Positions 1 through 8,948 of a DNA stretch of 64,000 bases are shown here, one piece after another; position 1 is the first letter of the stretch; every line of letters begins with the position of its first letter. Source of the DNA: Streptomyces sp. ITFR-16 (GTDB lineage: Bacteria > Actinomycetota > Actinomycetes > Streptomycetales > Streptomycetaceae); assembly GCF_031844705.1 (NCBI RefSeq), contig NZ_CP134609.1, forward strand, positions 2,604,001-2,668,000. The letters are read 5' to 3'. The notes under the pieces are model-generated. The model was not told the origin of the DNA. It made no database searches and saw only the letters and a list, made by a program, of their open reading frames with translations. Made by a program: the position numbers and the translations under genes.

Positions 1-565
1 TGCGCAGAGCGGCGAGCGTGACCACGGCGGTGCCGTGCTGGTCGTCGTGGAAGACCGGGATGTCGAGCCGCTCCTGGAGCTTGCGCTCGATCTCGAAGCA
101 GCGCGGCGCCGAGATGTCCTCCAGGTTCACACCGCCGAAGGACGGGGCGAGCCGGACCACGGTCTCGACGATCTCGTCCGCGTCGGTGGTCGCGAGGGCG
201 ATCGGCACGGCGTCGACGCCGCCGAACTGCTTGAACAGGATCGCCTTGCCCTCCATCACCGGGAGGGACGCCTCGGGGCCGATGTCGCCGAGGCCGAGGA
301 CCGCGGTGCCGTCCGTCACGACGGCGACGACCTGCGACTTCCAGGTGTAGTCGTGGACGAGCTCGGGGTGCTCGGCGATCGCGCTGCACACCTTCGCCAC
401 GCCGGGCGTGTACGCGAGGGACAGGTCGTCCTTGTCCCGGATCGGGACGGTGGCCTGCACGGCCATCTTCCCGCCCCGGTGGAGCGCGAAGGCCGGATCG
501 AACGGCTCGTCGGTGGTGCTGTCTGTGCTGCTGTCGCTGCGAGGATTGACGATCTCCGCTGCCAT
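1..565 (-). CDS. malic enzyme (malate oxidoreductase, decarboxylating), N-terminal part
   Basis: This is the first 188 codons of a cytosolic malic enzyme that oxidatively decarboxylates malate to pyruvate; the 3' end lies beyond the left edge. The translation has the malic-enzyme N-terminal domain: the stretch [12 protein letters not shown], then [26 protein letters not shown] and [14 protein letters not shown], then [18 protein letters not shown] with its metal-binding acidic residues, and [12 protein letters not shown] at the edge. The ATG at 565-563 is preceded on the minus strand by AAGGGGTC, a plausible ribosome binding site. The N-terminus has a short Ser/Asp/Thr-rich tail before the domain. 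NAD versus NADP preference cannot be read because the nucleotide-binding domain is cut off. Confidence 0.93.
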   Translation of the reverse strand, partial: MAAEIVNPRSDSSTDSTTDEPFDPAFALHRGGKMAVQATVPIRDKDDLSLAYTPGVAKVCSAIAEHPELVHDYTWKSQVVAVVTDGTAVLGLGDIGPEASLPVMEGKAILFKQFGGVDAVPIALATTDADEIVETVVRLAPSFGGVNLEDISAPRCFEIERKLQERLDIPVFHDDQHGTAVVTLAALR

Positions 566-1089
566 GGTGTTGACCCCTTAAGTCTTCATCGTTTGAGGGT
601 GGCCACTCCTGGTTGAGGAGGGGTGGGCGGGCACCGCGTCCGTTCCCCGCACTGGGCGATTGGCCCGCCCCGGCAGGGGTGAGGTACGTACGCGCGGGCG
701 CGCCGCACACGCGCCCTGAGCCCCGGATGAGGGGTGTAAACGTCTTTCTTACCGGACGGACCGGGTCACGGACGAGTCCATATCAGCTCGGTGACGTGAC
801 TCATAGTCGAATATCTGGACAAGTCAGCCACACAACTGAATAGCGTCCATCACTTGAGACCCGCCGGAGAATCTCCGGCCGGCAGAAGGAAACCCCACAG
901 AAGGTCCGGCCTTGATGTACCGGCCTCGAGAGGTTCGGGGATCGCCCGTTACCCGATTTTGACATGACAGGCCCCCTGAATGGGCTAGTCCGAATGGCAA
1001 GATGCCGTAATCACACAAGGCGGCGACACCCGACGCCGTGTGCCAACCCGCCTGGCGACACCACCCTCATCTGCCGGAGGAACCCGATC
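566..1089. other. intergenic region between divergent malic enzyme and ABC transporter genes
   Basis: About 520 bases without a convincing gene. It must carry the promoters of both divergent units. TTGACA at 959-964 (plus strand) is a good -35-like hexamer about 125 bases before the transporter start, but I see no clear -10 element at 16-19 bases. Short inverted motifs (TGACT ... AGTCA around 796-826) are present but not distinctive enough to name an operator. Confidence 0.5.
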
Positions 1090-2058
1090 ATGACCGCACG
1101 CACCATTCGTCGTACGACCGCTAAGTCCCGGATTGCAGCGGTCGGCGCCATCGCGGTCGCCGGCACCATGCTGCTGACCGCCTGTGGCGACCAGACGAAG
1201 AACAACGACCCGGACGCAGCGAAGACGACCGCCGGCGCCTCCACCGGAACCACCTCCCCCGCCGACCTGCTCCCCGCGGAGATCAAGTCCAAGGGCGTCA
1301 TCAAGGTCGGCTCGGACATCGCGTACCCGCCGGTCGAGTTCAAGGACAAGTCCGGCAAGACCGTCGGGATCGACCCCGACCTCGCCGACGCGCTGGGCAA
1401 GGAGCTGGGGGTGGAGTTCCAGTTCGAGAACGGCACCTTCGACACCCTGATCACGGGCCTGCGCTCCAAGCGCTACGACCTGGCCATGTCGGCGATGACC
1501 GACACCAAGGACCGCCAGGAGGGCATCGACCCGGAGACGAAGAAGAAGGTCGGCGAGGGCGTCGACTTCATCGACTACTTCACCGCCGGCGTCTCGATCT
1601 ACACCAAGAAGGGCGACGACCAGGGCATCAAGACCTGGGCCGACCTCTGCGGCAAGAAGATCGCCGTCCAGCGCAACACCGTCTCGCACGACCTGGCCAA
1701 GGCCGAGTCGAAGAAGTGTACGGGCGGCAAGAAGATCGCCATCGAGGCGTACGACAACGACCTGGAGGCCCAGACCCGGCTGCGCTCCGGCGGTGCCGAC
1801 GCCGGCTCATCCGACTTCCCGGTCGCCGCGTACGCGGTGAAGACCTCGGGCGGCGGCAAGGACTTCCAGATCGTCGGCGACCAGGTCGAGGCGGCCCCGT
1901 ACGGCATCGCCGTCGCCAAGGGCAACGACCAGCTCACCAAGGCCGTCAAGGCGGCCATGGACGCGATCATCAAGAGCGGCGAGTACGAGAAGATCATCGC
2001 CAAGTGGGGCGTGGAGGCCGGTGCGGTCACCGAGGCCAAGCTGAACGGCGGATCCTGA
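1090..2058 (+). CDS. amino-acid ABC transporter substrate-binding lipoprotein (glutamate/polar amino acid type)
   Basis: Extracellular solute-binding lipoprotein of the SBP_bac_3 family, 322 aa. After a basic start and a hydrophobic stretch there is a lipobox LLTAC with the lipidated Cys at residue 32. A Gly/Asp/Thr-rich linker leads to the binding domain beginning near KSKGVIKVGSDIAYPPVEF. The stretches IDPDLADALGKELGVEFQF, YDLAMSAMTDTKDRQ and AVQRNTVSHDLAK are typical of the family. It is the first gene of a three-gene operon with a permease (28-base gap) and an ATPase, so it delivers substrate to that importer. A glutamate or related polar amino acid is inferred from family resemblance; the sequence alone does not prove the ligand. 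ATG at 1090 follows GGAGGAACCCGATC, a clear ribosome binding site. Confidence 0.92.
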   Translation: MTARTIRRTTAKSRIAAVGAIAVAGTMLLTACGDQTKNNDPDAAKTTAGASTGTTSPADLLPAEIKSKGVIKVGSDIAYPPVEFKDKSGKTVGIDPDLADALGKELGVEFQFENGTFDTLITGLRSKRYDLAMSAMTDTKDRQEGIDPETKKKVGEGVDFIDYFTAGVSIYTKKGDDQGIKTWADLCGKKIAVQRNTVSHDLAKAESKKCTGGKKIAIEAYDNDLEAQTRLRSGGADAGSSDFPVAAYAVKTSGGGKDFQIVGDQVEAAPYGIAVAKGNDQLTKAVKAAMDAIIKSGEYEKIIAKWGVEAGAVTEAKLNGGS

Positions 2059-2086
2059 CCGGATCCGGCGCTGAAAGGCATCAGCC

Positions 2087-3043
2087 GTGACTGACATCGA
2101 GAAGAAGACGGGCCCGGCCGACGAGCCGCCCGCACCCCCCGCCGCCCCGGCGGCAGGACCGGAAGCCATCAGGGCCATCCCGGTCCGGCACTACGGCCGG
2201 TACGTCTCGGCGGTCGTCGCCATCGCCGCGCTCGTCGCGATCATCTACGCCTTCAGCCAGGGCAAGATCAACTGGGGCGCGGTCCCGGACTACTTCTTCG
2301 ACGACCGCATCATCAAGGGCGTCGGCCAGACTCTGCTGCTGACCTCCCTGTCGATGGTCATCGGCGTGGTCGGCGGCATCCTGCTGGCCGTCATGCGCCT
2401 GTCGAAGAACCCGGTGACCTCGTCGATCGCGTGGTTCTACATCTGGTTCTTCCGGGGCACCCCGGTCCTGGTCCAGCTGTTCGTGTGGTTCAACCTGGGG
2501 CTGGTCTTCCAGTACATCAACCTCGGGCCGATCTACAAGGACTACTGGTCGAGCTTCATGACGCCGCTGCTGACGGCGCTGCTCGGCCTCGGCCTCAACG
2601 AGGCCGCGTACATGGCGGAGATCTGCCGCGCCGGCCTGCTCTCGGTCGACGAGGGCCAGACGGAGGCCTCGCACGCGCTGGGCATGAGCCACGGCAAGAC
2701 CCTGCGCCGCGTCGTGATCCCGCAGGCCATGCGGGTGATCGTGCCGCCCACGGGCAACGAGGTCATCAACATGCTCAAGACCACGTCGCTGGTGGCGGCC
2801 GTGCAGTTCTACGAGCTGTTCAAGTACGCCCAGGACATCGGGCAGAGCTCCGGGGCCCCGGTGGAGATGTACTTCCTCGCCGCGGCCTGGTACCTGATCA
2901 TGACCTCGGTCCTGAGCGTCGGGCAGTACTACCTGGAGCGGTACTACGCCCGCGGCTCCAGCCGCAGCCTGCCGCCCACCCCGCTGCAGAAGATCAAGGC
3001 CAACATGCTGTCGCTGGGCCGCCCGAAGGGAGGCATGGCATGA
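2087..3043 (+). CDS. amino-acid ABC transporter permease
   Basis: Integral membrane permease of the polar amino acid uptake family (HisMQ/GlnP type), 318 aa, GTG start. A Pro/Ala-rich cytoplasmic N-terminus of about 40 residues precedes the first membrane span ([18 protein letters not shown]). The conserved EAA loop that docks on the ATPase is present: [20 protein letters not shown] followed by [24 protein letters not shown]. Only one permease gene is present, so the channel is probably a homodimer. It lies between the binding protein and the ATPase and overlaps the ATPase gene by four bases (ATGA), which suggests translational coupling. Confidence 0.93.
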   Translation: MTDIEKKTGPADEPPAPPAAPAAGPEAIRAIPVRHYGRYVSAVVAIAALVAIIYAFSQGKINWGAVPDYFFDDRIIKGVGQTLLLTSLSMVIGVVGGILLAVMRLSKNPVTSSIAWFYIWFFRGTPVLVQLFVWFNLGLVFQYINLGPIYKDYWSSFMTPLLTALLGLGLNEAAYMAEICRAGLLSVDEGQTEASHALGMSHGKTLRRVVIPQAMRVIVPPTGNEVINMLKTTSLVAAVQFYELFKYAQDIGQSSGAPVEMYFLAAAWYLIMTSVLSVGQYYLERYYARGSSRSLPPTPLQKIKANMLSLGRPKGGMA

Positions 3044-3801
3044 CCGCCATGGTGAAGGCCGAGGGCGTCCACAAGTCCTTCGGCGCCGCGCACATCCTCA
3101 AGGGCATCGACCTCGAGGTCGCCCCGCGCGAGGTCTTCTGCCTGATCGGCCCGTCCGGTTCCGGCAAGTCGACGTTCCTGCGGTGCATCAACCACCTGGA
3201 GCAGATCAACGCCGGACGGCTGTACGTCGACGGCGAGCTGGTCGGCTACCGGCAGAAGGGCGACAAGCTCTACGAGCTGAAGGACAGCGAGGTCGCCCTG
3301 AAGCGCCGGGACATCGGCATGGTCTTCCAGCGCTTCAACCTGTTCCCGCACATGACGGCCATCGAGAACGTCATGGAGGCCCCCGTGCAGGTCAAGCGTG
3401 AGTCCCGGGCGGTCGCCCGGGCCCGCGCGGAGAAGCTGCTCGACCGGGTCGGGCTGGGCGACAAGGCGAAGAACTACCCCTCGCAGCTGTCCGGCGGACA
3501 GCAGCAGCGGGTGGCCATCGCCCGGGCGCTGGCCATGGAGCCGAAGCTGATGCTGTTCGACGAGCCCACATCGGCGCTCGACCCGGAGCTGGTGGGTGAC
3601 GTCCTCGACGTCATGCGCGGCCTCGCGGAGGACGGCATGACGATGATCGTCGTGACCCATGAGATGGGCTTCGCCCGTGAGGTCGGCGATGCGCTGGTCT
3701 TCATGGACGACGGCGTGGTGGTCGAGTCGGGCCACCCGCGCGATGTGCTGGGCAACCCGCAGCACGACCGGACGAAGTCGTTCCTGTCGAAGGTCCTCTA
3801 G
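3040..3801 (+). CDS. amino-acid ABC transporter ATP-binding protein
   Basis: Cytosolic ATPase subunit (253 aa) of the polar amino acid importer encoded by this operon. Walker A is GPSGSGKST, the Q-loop region reads [14 protein letters not shown], the signature is [15 protein letters not shown], Walker B is [14 protein letters not shown] and the switch His is in VVTHEMGFA. The HMTAIENV and [16 protein letters not shown] stretches match the GlnQ/HisP subfamily. A small insert near residues 65-85 ([17 protein letters not shown]) is typical of actinobacterial members. Its ATG overlaps the permease stop codon, and a strong hairpin terminator follows. Confidence 0.94.
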   Translation: MTAMVKAEGVHKSFGAAHILKGIDLEVAPREVFCLIGPSGSGKSTFLRCINHLEQINAGRLYVDGELVGYRQKGDKLYELKDSEVALKRRDIGMVFQRFNLFPHMTAIENVMEAPVQVKRESRAVARARAEKLLDRVGLGDKAKNYPSQLSGGQQQRVAIARALAMEPKLMLFDEPTSALDPELVGDVLDVMRGLAEDGMTMIVVTHEMGFAREVGDALVFMDDGVVVESGHPRDVLGNPQHDRTKSFLSKVL

Positions 3802-3814
3802 ACCCTGCGCGTAC

Positions 3815-3855
3815 GGGAGGGCGGTACGGACCCACGTGGCCCGTACCGCCCTCCC
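3815..3855. terminator. bidirectional hairpin terminator
   Basis: A perfect 15 bp stem (3815-3829 with 3841-3855) with an 11-base loop sits between the convergent transporter operon and the anti-sigma-like gene. There is no long U tract, as is common in Streptomyces; the position suggests it ends transcription from both sides. Confidence 0.8.
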
Positions 3856-3866
3856 GCGCGTTCGCC

Positions 3867-4637
3867 CTACTTTCCCCGCACCAGCTCCGGGCTGAGCATC
3901 AGCGTGCGCAGCTGGGCCCGGGTGAGCGGCGGGGTCCTGAGCAGCGGACCCTGCGCGGTGGCGGCCTCGAAGCCGGTGCTGTCGTTCACGGCCAGCAGTC
4001 CGCCGTCCTTCAGGGTGAGCCGGGCGGTCAGCTGGGGTCCCCACTGCGGGGTGCCGTCGCCGTAGTCCATCGCGTCGCTCCAGATGGTCAGCACCCGTCC
4101 GTCCGGCAGCTCCTCGCGGACGCAGTCCTCACGCTGCGGCTCCCCGCTGTTCCGCGCGCAGAGGTTCTCGTCGCGCAGGCTGCCCCCGAGCTTCGTGCCC
4201 ACCGCCTTCGCTGACATCAGGCCGACGGTCAGATAGCCGACCCCGCCGTCCCGGCGGACCGCGTACTGCCCGTCCAGCGGGCCGTAGAGGTGTTCCTTCG
4301 CCTGCCCGGGTGTCACCTGCTTGATGATCACGGCGAGCGACACCTGCTCGATGGAGCCGACGCCGCGGGGCAGCAGCCCGGCCAGCCGCGCGGCCCGCCC
4401 GGTGGGGCCGGGGAGTTCGGCGGGCGCCGCCACCGACGAGGTCCGCGAGGGCTGTTCCCCGGAGAGCGCCGGCACGACGAACGCGCCCCCCGCGACCGCG
4501 CAGACCGCGGCCGCCGACACCGCCGCCCTGCGCCGCCACCGCACCCGGGCCGCCTTGGCGTAGACCGCCTCCGTACTGATCACGGGGCTGCCCGCGTCCT
4601 CCGCGGCCCGCCCCAGCAGTTCACGCACGTCGCTCAT
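3867..4637 (-). CDS. membrane-anchored putative anti-sigma partner of the adjacent ECF sigma factor
   Basis: 256 aa protein with a short cytoplasmic N-terminus (about 35 residues), a single membrane span (AAVSAAAVCAVAGGAFVVPAL) and a long extracytoplasmic domain. Two Cys (in ENLCARNSGEPQREDC) could form a disulfide outside the cell. The ATG overlaps the stop codon of the upstream sigma factor gene (ATGA), so the two are translationally coupled. This architecture, short inner domain plus one span plus sensor domain coupled to an ECF sigma gene, is how many Streptomyces regulators of SigE-family sigma factors look. The anti-sigma role is inferred from context; no recognisable zinc anti-sigma motif (HXXXCXXC) is visible. 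Confidence 0.65.
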   Translation of the reverse strand: MSDVRELLGRAAEDAGSPVISTEAVYAKAARVRWRRRAAVSAAAVCAVAGGAFVVPALSGEQPSRTSSVAAPAELPGPTGRAARLAGLLPRGVGSIEQVSLAVIIKQVTPGQAKEHLYGPLDGQYAVRRDGGVGYLTVGLMSAKAVGTKLGGSLRDENLCARNSGEPQREDCVREELPDGRVLTIWSDAMDYGDGTPQWGPQLTARLTLKDGGLLAVNDSTGFEAATAQGPLLRTPPLTRAQLRTLMLSPELVRGK

Positions 4638-5122
4638 ACCAGTTCCTCCGCCATCTCGGCGCGCAGCGCCGCCAACCCCCGAGCCGCGTGGCTCTTGACC
4701 GTGTTCTCCCGCATCCCGAGCAGCCGGGCGGTGGCCTCGACGCTCAGGTCCTCCCAGTAGCGCAGCACCAGGACGGCCCGCTGCCGGGCGGTGAGCCGGG
4801 CGAGTGCCGCCCGTACCGCGAGGCCGGTGTCCGTGTCCGGCGCGTGGACGGCCCGGTCGGGCAGTTCGCCGTACGCCTGCTCGCGCCGCCAGAACCGGCG
4901 GCGGGCCGCGATGAAGGTGTTGACCAGCGTCTTGCGTGCGTACGCCTCGATGTTGTCGAGCCGTCCGTGCCGCCGTCCGCCGAGCACCACTTTGACCAGG
5001 GTGGCCTGGACCAGGTCCTCGGCCTCGTGCCGGTCGCCGCAGAGCAGATACGCGCTGCGGAACAGCGCGGTGCGTCTGTTCTCGACGAAGGCGTGCAGCG
5101 CGGCCTCGTCCTCACTCCGCAT
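4634..5122 (-). CDS. ECF (SigE-family) RNA polymerase sigma factor
   Basis: Small sigma-70 family protein, 162 aa. Region 2 covers roughly residues 10-80 (FRSAYLLCGDRHEAEDLVQATLVKV is the region 2.2 core; NIEAYARKTLVNTFIAARRRFWRRE is region 2.3-2.4). Region 4 covers roughly residues 100-155 (LTARQRAVLVLRYWEDLSVEATARLLGMRENTVKSHAARGLAALR) and has the helix-turn-helix. The sequence resembles the SigE family of actinobacterial ECF factors that pair with a downstream membrane protein, which is the arrangement here (four-base overlap). It probably responds to an envelope signal. No target promoters can be identified from this window. Confidence 0.88.
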   Translation of the reverse strand: MRSEDEAALHAFVENRRTALFRSAYLLCGDRHEAEDLVQATLVKVVLGGRRHGRLDNIEAYARKTLVNTFIAARRRFWRREQAYGELPDRAVHAPDTDTGLAVRAALARLTARQRAVLVLRYWEDLSVEATARLLGMRENTVKSHAARGLAALRAEMAEELV

Positions 5123-5211
5123 CCTCGGCGCCCCTCTCCGGGTCCGCGGGCGCGGACCGTCTCACCCTTCCAGTGCGGTGGGGGGCGGGGGAGGTTGCGG
5201 CGGGGGCAGAA

Positions 5212-5245
5212 GAAAAAAATGGAGGGCGGCCGACGGCCGCCCTCC
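5212..5245 (-). terminator. intrinsic terminator of the methyltransferase gene
   Basis: On the minus strand an 11 bp perfect GC stem (5245-5235 with 5231-5221, loop of 3) is followed directly by ATTTTTTTCT. It is one of the few canonical stem plus U-tract terminators in this window. It lies 26 bases after the methyltransferase stop codon. Confidence 0.9.
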
Positions 5246-5270
5246 TACGACTTGCCTGCTCCCGCTTCCC

Positions 5271-6032
5271 CTACTTCACGGCGAGCACCAGGCTGTCCGA
5301 TGGCGAGGCCCAGACGGGCCGGGCCTCGGCGAACCCGGAGGCGCGGAGGGTGGCGGCGTGCCACGCCACCGACGGCATGTCGCCGTCCGCGTGCTCGCCG
5401 TAGATCGCGAACCGCTCGGCGGTCGGCCCGGCGAGCACCGGGTCCTCGGCGGCCCGCGCCCACCAGGCGGCCCAGTCCAGGGCGCCGGCGGCCTTGGCCC
5501 GGTCCATGGCGGTGTGCCGGTGGGCGCGTTCGGCGGCGTTGATGCGGGGCGTGTCCGTGTCGATCATGTGGTCGGCGTTCATGAACACCCCGCCCTCCCC
5601 GACCAGACCGCCGATCTGTCCGTAGAGCGCGGCGAGTGGCTCGCTGTGCAGCCAGTGCAGGGCGGTCGCGGTGAGGACGGCGTCGTACGTGTCGTGCGGC
5701 AGCTTCGCCGTCCAGCCGGGGTCCTTGAGGTCCGCGGTGACGAACGTGACCCGCTCGTCGCCGTCGAAGGTGCCCCGGGCGATGGCGAGCAGCGCGGGGT
5801 CGAGGTCGACGCCGGTGCTGGTGGCCTTCGGGAACCGGCGCAGCAGCCGGTCCGTAATACTTCCCGTACCGCACGCGAGGTCGAGCACCCGCGGTTCGGG
5901 GCCGGTGAAGGCCTCGACCATGTCGAGCATGACCCGGAAGCGCTCCTCACGGTCGGGCATGTACCACTCCTGCTGCCGGTCCCAGCTCTCCTGCCAGGCC
6001 CGCCAGTCGGCGCCCGTCGCTGTCTCCGTCAC
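5271..6032 (-). CDS. class I SAM-dependent methyltransferase
   Basis: 253 aa cytosolic protein with a Rossmann-type SAM-binding core. Motif I is VLDLACGTGSI near residue 55, an acidic residue ends strand 2 (GVDLDPALLAIARG), and the later motif YDAVLTATALHWL matches ubiquinone/trans-aconitate-type methyltransferases. The substrate cannot be deduced. I chose the GTG at 6032 because GGGAGGG lies just upstream at a normal distance; in-frame ATG codons at 6047 and 6065 are alternatives. The gene is transcribed away from the CGNR gene and ends at a U-rich intrinsic terminator. Confidence 0.85.
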   Translation of the reverse strand: MTETATGADWRAWQESWDRQQEWYMPDREERFRVMLDMVEAFTGPEPRVLDLACGTGSITDRLLRRFPKATSTGVDLDPALLAIARGTFDGDERVTFVTADLKDPGWTAKLPHDTYDAVLTATALHWLHSEPLAALYGQIGGLVGEGGVFMNADHMIDTDTPRINAAERAHRHTAMDRAKAAGALDWAAWWARAAEDPVLAGPTAERFAIYGEHADGDMPSVAWHAATLRASGFAEARPVWASPSDSLVLAVK

Positions 6033-6122
6033 CCGAATCCCTCCCATGTAATACCCTGGACCCACAACAGCCCATTACTTCATCGCAGCATCGACCCTAG
6101 ACCGACGCCGTAAGGACTACAA

Positions 6123-6752
6123 GTGGAACTGGCCTATTACTCGGACTACGCCGTGCGCCTGGTCAACACCGAGGAGCCGGCCCGCAACAAGGACGCCCTC
6201 ACCTCGGTCGACGCGGTGCGCGAGCTGTTCGGCGCCAATGGGCAGGCGGCACGACGGGCGACCGACGCCGATGTGACACGTTTCCGGTCGGTACGGGCGC
6301 GGCTGCGCGCCGTCTTCGAGGCGGCCGACACCGGCGACGAGACCCTCGCGGTCGACCTGCTCAACTCGCTGCTGCTGGAGTTCCCGGTCAGCCCGCAGAT
6401 CTCCGGGCACGACTTCCGGGACGCGGACGGAAAGCCGGACTGGCACATGCACCTGGCCGACCATCCGTCCAACGCCACGGCGGGCTACACCGCCATCGCG
6501 GCGATGGGCCTCGCCTTCCACCTCACCTCGTACGGCGTGGACCGGCTCGGTCTGTGCGAGGCGGCGCCGTGCCGCAACGCCTACCTCGACACCTCGACGA
6601 ACCGGTCCCGCCGCTACTGCTCGGACCGCTGCGCGACCCGCGCCAACGTGGCCGCCTACCGGGCCCGCAAGCGCCTGGAGACCGAGCGCGCCGCCGACAC
6701 CGGCCGCAGCGCGGAGAACGCCCAGGCCACCACCCCGCGCACCGAGCGCTGA
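6123..6752 (+). CDS. CGNR zinc-finger (ABATE-type) protein, probable stress-response regulator
   Basis: 209 aa. The N-terminal half is the all-helical ABATE region (VRLVNTEEPARNKDALTSVDAVRELF onward). The C-terminal part carries the CGNR zinc finger (residues ~143-183): CEAAPCRNAYLDTSTNRS followed by CSDRCATRANVAAYRARK, giving the four Cys ligands. The family is widespread in actinobacteria and thought to bind DNA; a precise target is not known to me. GTG at 6123 follows AAGGACTACAA. The last 97 bases overlap the 3' end of sodX, which runs on the other strand. Confidence 0.85.
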   Translation: MELAYYSDYAVRLVNTEEPARNKDALTSVDAVRELFGANGQAARRATDADVTRFRSVRARLRAVFEAADTGDETLAVDLLNSLLLEFPVSPQISGHDFRDADGKPDWHMHLADHPSNATAGYTAIAAMGLAFHLTSYGVDRLGLCEAAPCRNAYLDTSTNRSRRYCSDRCATRANVAAYRARKRLETERAADTGRSAENAQATTPRTER

Positions 6753-7114
6753 TCCTTCGTCAGCGGGCGGTAGCGGGCCCGTACCCGGGCGAGCACCAGT
6801 TCCTCGGGCACCGTCCCGTAGTCCGTGCTGTCACCGCCGGCGAAGCTGTTGTCACCGAGCACCCACCAGCCGCCGGCCCGCCGCTCCACGGCCCGCTTGA
6901 CCACCAGCAGATCCTGCTGGAACGGATGGCGCAGAATCACCACGTCACCGGGGCGCACCGGCGCCCCGTACTGCACGAGCAGCCAGTCCCCGTGGTAGAG
7001 CGTGGGCACCATCGAGGGCCCCGTCACCTCCACCACCTGGAACGGCACACGCGCCGCCAGCCCCCGCGCGGGCTGCTCATCGGTCAGCTCCGGCACCTCC
7101 GGCACCTCCCGCAT
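6656..7114 (-). CDS. sodX: nickel-type superoxide dismutase maturation protease
   Basis: 152 aa S26-type (signal-peptidase-like) serine protease. The catalytic Ser lies in TGPSMVPTLYHGDWLLV and the general-base Lys in LLVVKRAVERR. The conserved GDNSFAGGDSTDYG box follows. No membrane span is evident, unlike true leader peptidases. It is divergent from sodN, the usual arrangement in Streptomyces. SodX is proposed to remove the short leader of SodN so that the new N-terminal His can bind nickel. The ATG at 7114 is chosen because GGGGAGG lies upstream; an in-frame ATG at 7171 would add 19 residues. The 3' end overlaps the convergent CGNR gene by 97 bases. Confidence 0.88.
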   Translation of the reverse strand: MREVPEVPELTDEQPARGLAARVPFQVVEVTGPSMVPTLYHGDWLLVQYGAPVRPGDVVILRHPFQQDLLVVKRAVERRAGGWWVLGDNSFAGGDSTDYGTVPEELVLARVRARYRPLTKDQRSVRGVVAWAFSALRPVSAARSVSRRLRAR

Positions 7115-7294
7115 CTCTCCGGCACCTCCCCGGTCCGTCCTGTACACCGTCCCTCCCAGGGTTCCGTACATTCGGCCACTGGTCCCATCCTCACCCCGGA
7201 CTTTTGGCCTAAGCCCCTGGGGGCACCCGCAAATTCAGGCTTCTCACGGAGTAATGTCCCACCTGAGAAGACGATCACGAGGAAGGACAGCTCC

Positions 7295-7690
7295 ATGCTT
7301 TCCCGCCTGTTTGCCCCCAAGGTGAAGGTCAGCGCCCACTGCGACCTCCCCTGCGGCGTGTACGACCCGGCCCAGGCCCGCATCGAGGCGGAGTCCGTCA
7401 AGGCCGTGCAGGAGAAGTACCAGGCCAACGAGGATGCGGACTTCCGCACCCGCGCCATCCTGATCAAGGAGCAGCGCGCCGAGCTCGCGAAGCACCACGT
7501 CTCGGTGCTCTGGAGCGACTACTTCAAGCCCCCGCACTTCGAGAAGTACCCGGAGCTGCACCAGCTGGTCAACGACACCCTGAAGGCGCTCTCCGCGGCC
7601 AAGGGCTCGAACGACCCGGCTACGGGCCAGAAGGCGCTGGACCTGATCGCCCAGATCGACAAGATCTTCTGGGAGACCAAGAAGGCCTGA
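7295..7690 (+). CDS. sodN: nickel-containing superoxide dismutase precursor
   Basis: 131 aa precursor: a 14-residue leader (MLSRLFAPKVKVSA) followed by the mature N-terminus HCDLPCGVYD. His15, Cys16 and Cys20 of the precursor become His1, Cys2 and Cys6 of the nickel hook, and the mature chain is 117 aa as in known SodN. The enzyme dismutates superoxide in the cytoplasm as a hexamer. GGAAGGA lies 8 bases before the ATG. In S. coelicolor, Nur and nickel switch between SodN and iron SodF, and an sRNA from the sodF 3' UTR pairs with the sodN 5' region. The corresponding leader lies at about 7200-7294, but sodF is not in this window. A strong terminator follows. Confidence 0.98.
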   Translation: MLSRLFAPKVKVSAHCDLPCGVYDPAQARIEAESVKAVQEKYQANEDADFRTRAILIKEQRAELAKHHVSVLWSDYFKPPHFEKYPELHQLVNDTLKALSAAKGSNDPATGQKALDLIAQIDKIFWETKKA

Positions 7691-7741
7691 TCTCCGGTGG
7701 GCCCGGCCGGCCCGTGCGTGCACGGGTCACGCCACCCATCC

Positions 7742-7782
7742 GACCGCACCCGGTCCTGACGGACCGGGTGCGGTCTTCTTTT
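7742..7782 (+). terminator. sodN intrinsic terminator
   Basis: A perfect 15 bp stem (7742-7756 with 7761-7775) with a TGAC loop, followed by TTCTTTTG. It lies 51 bases after the sodN stop and just ahead of the convergent aldo/keto reductase gene. Confidence 0.9.
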
Positions 7783-7803
7783 GTGTTCCGGCCCCCCGCC
7801 CCC

Positions 7804-8853
7804 TCAGGCCGCCGCCCGCTCCCCCGGCGCGCGGCGGCGCAACGTCTTCTCGGTCAGGGACCTCGGGGGGAGGGCCGTGGCCGGGTTGTAGAGGTTCGTG
7901 CCCGGGGGCACGATCTCGTCGATGCGGTCGAGGGCCGCGTCGTCCAGGGTGAGGGCGGCGCCCGAGAGCAGGTCCTCCAGTTGGTGGAGCGTGCGCGGGC
8001 CGAGGATGGCCGAGGTGACCGCGGGGTGGGTCACGGTGAAGGCCACGGCGAGTTGCGGGAGGGTGCAGCCGATGTCCCCGGCCAGGTCGATCAGCTGTTC
8101 CACGGCGTCGAGTTTGGCCGCGTTGCCGGCGATCGCGGGGTCGAAGAAGGCCGGGCGGATCGCGGCGCGGCCGCTGTCCAGGTCGACCGGGCGGTCCTTG
8201 CGGTGCTTGCCGGTGAGGAAGCCGAAGGCCAGCGGGCTCCAGGTCAGGACCCCCATGCCGTGGCGCGCGCAGGCGGGCAGCAGTGCGGTCTCGATGCCGC
8301 GGGCCAGGACCGAGTAGGGCGGCTGGGCGGTGCGGAAGCGGCCGAGGGCGCGGCGTTCGGAGACGTGGTGGGCCTCGACGATCTCGTCGGCCTGGTAGTT
8401 GGAGCAGCCGAAGGCGCGGATCCTGCCTTCGCGCACGAGGTCGGTGAGCACCCCGAGCGTCTCCTCGATGTCGGTGCTGTGGTCGGGGAAGTGGACCTGG
8501 TAGAGGTCGATCCACTCGGTGTCCAGCCGCCGGAGGCTGTCCTCGACCGCCTTGAGGATCCAGCGCCGCGAGTTGCCGCCCCAGTTGGGGCCCTCGCCCA
8601 TCGCGAAGTGCACCTTGGTGGCGAGGACGACGTCGTCCCGGCGCCCCCGCAGCGCCTTGCCCACGATCTCCTCCGACTCGCCCCGGCCGTACATGTCGGC
8701 GGTGTCGACGAAGTTGATCCCCCGGTCCAGGGCCGCGTGGATGATGCGGACGCAGTCCTCGTGGTCGGAGTTGAAGCCCTTCTGGAACATCATGGTCCCG
8801 AGGCAGTGGGTACTGACCTCGATGCCGGTTCTGCCGAGTGTGCGATAGCGCAT
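7804..8853 (-). CDS. aldo/keto reductase
   Basis: 349 aa NAD(P)H-dependent oxidoreductase with the TIM-barrel signatures of the AKR superfamily. MRYRTLGRTGIEVSTHCLGTM opens the barrel. FVDTADMYGRGESEEIVGKAL contains the catalytic Asp and Tyr, VVLATKVHF the catalytic Lys, and WIDLYQVHFPDH the catalytic His. It resembles the YakC/Tas-like branch that acts on small aldehydes, but the substrate is unknown. It is divergent from a MerR regulator 95 bases away, which makes regulation by that protein likely. Confidence 0.9.
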   Translation of the reverse strand: MRYRTLGRTGIEVSTHCLGTMMFQKGFNSDHEDCVRIIHAALDRGINFVDTADMYGRGESEEIVGKALRGRRDDVVLATKVHFAMGEGPNWGGNSRRWILKAVEDSLRRLDTEWIDLYQVHFPDHSTDIEETLGVLTDLVREGRIRAFGCSNYQADEIVEAHHVSERRALGRFRTAQPPYSVLARGIETALLPACARHGMGVLTWSPLAFGFLTGKHRKDRPVDLDSGRAAIRPAFFDPAIAGNAAKLDAVEQLIDLAGDIGCTLPQLAVAFTVTHPAVTSAILGPRTLHQLEDLLSGAALTLDDAALDRIDEIVPPGTNLYNPATALPPRSLTEKTLRRRAPGERAAA

Positions 8854-8948
8854 GGTGGTGTGCCCCTTGCCGAGTGGACCGGGTCGGTCACGGGGGACCC
8901 TAGGAGCTGGACCCGGCTCTAGGTCAACCGCCGTTTACGCTGGCCCGC

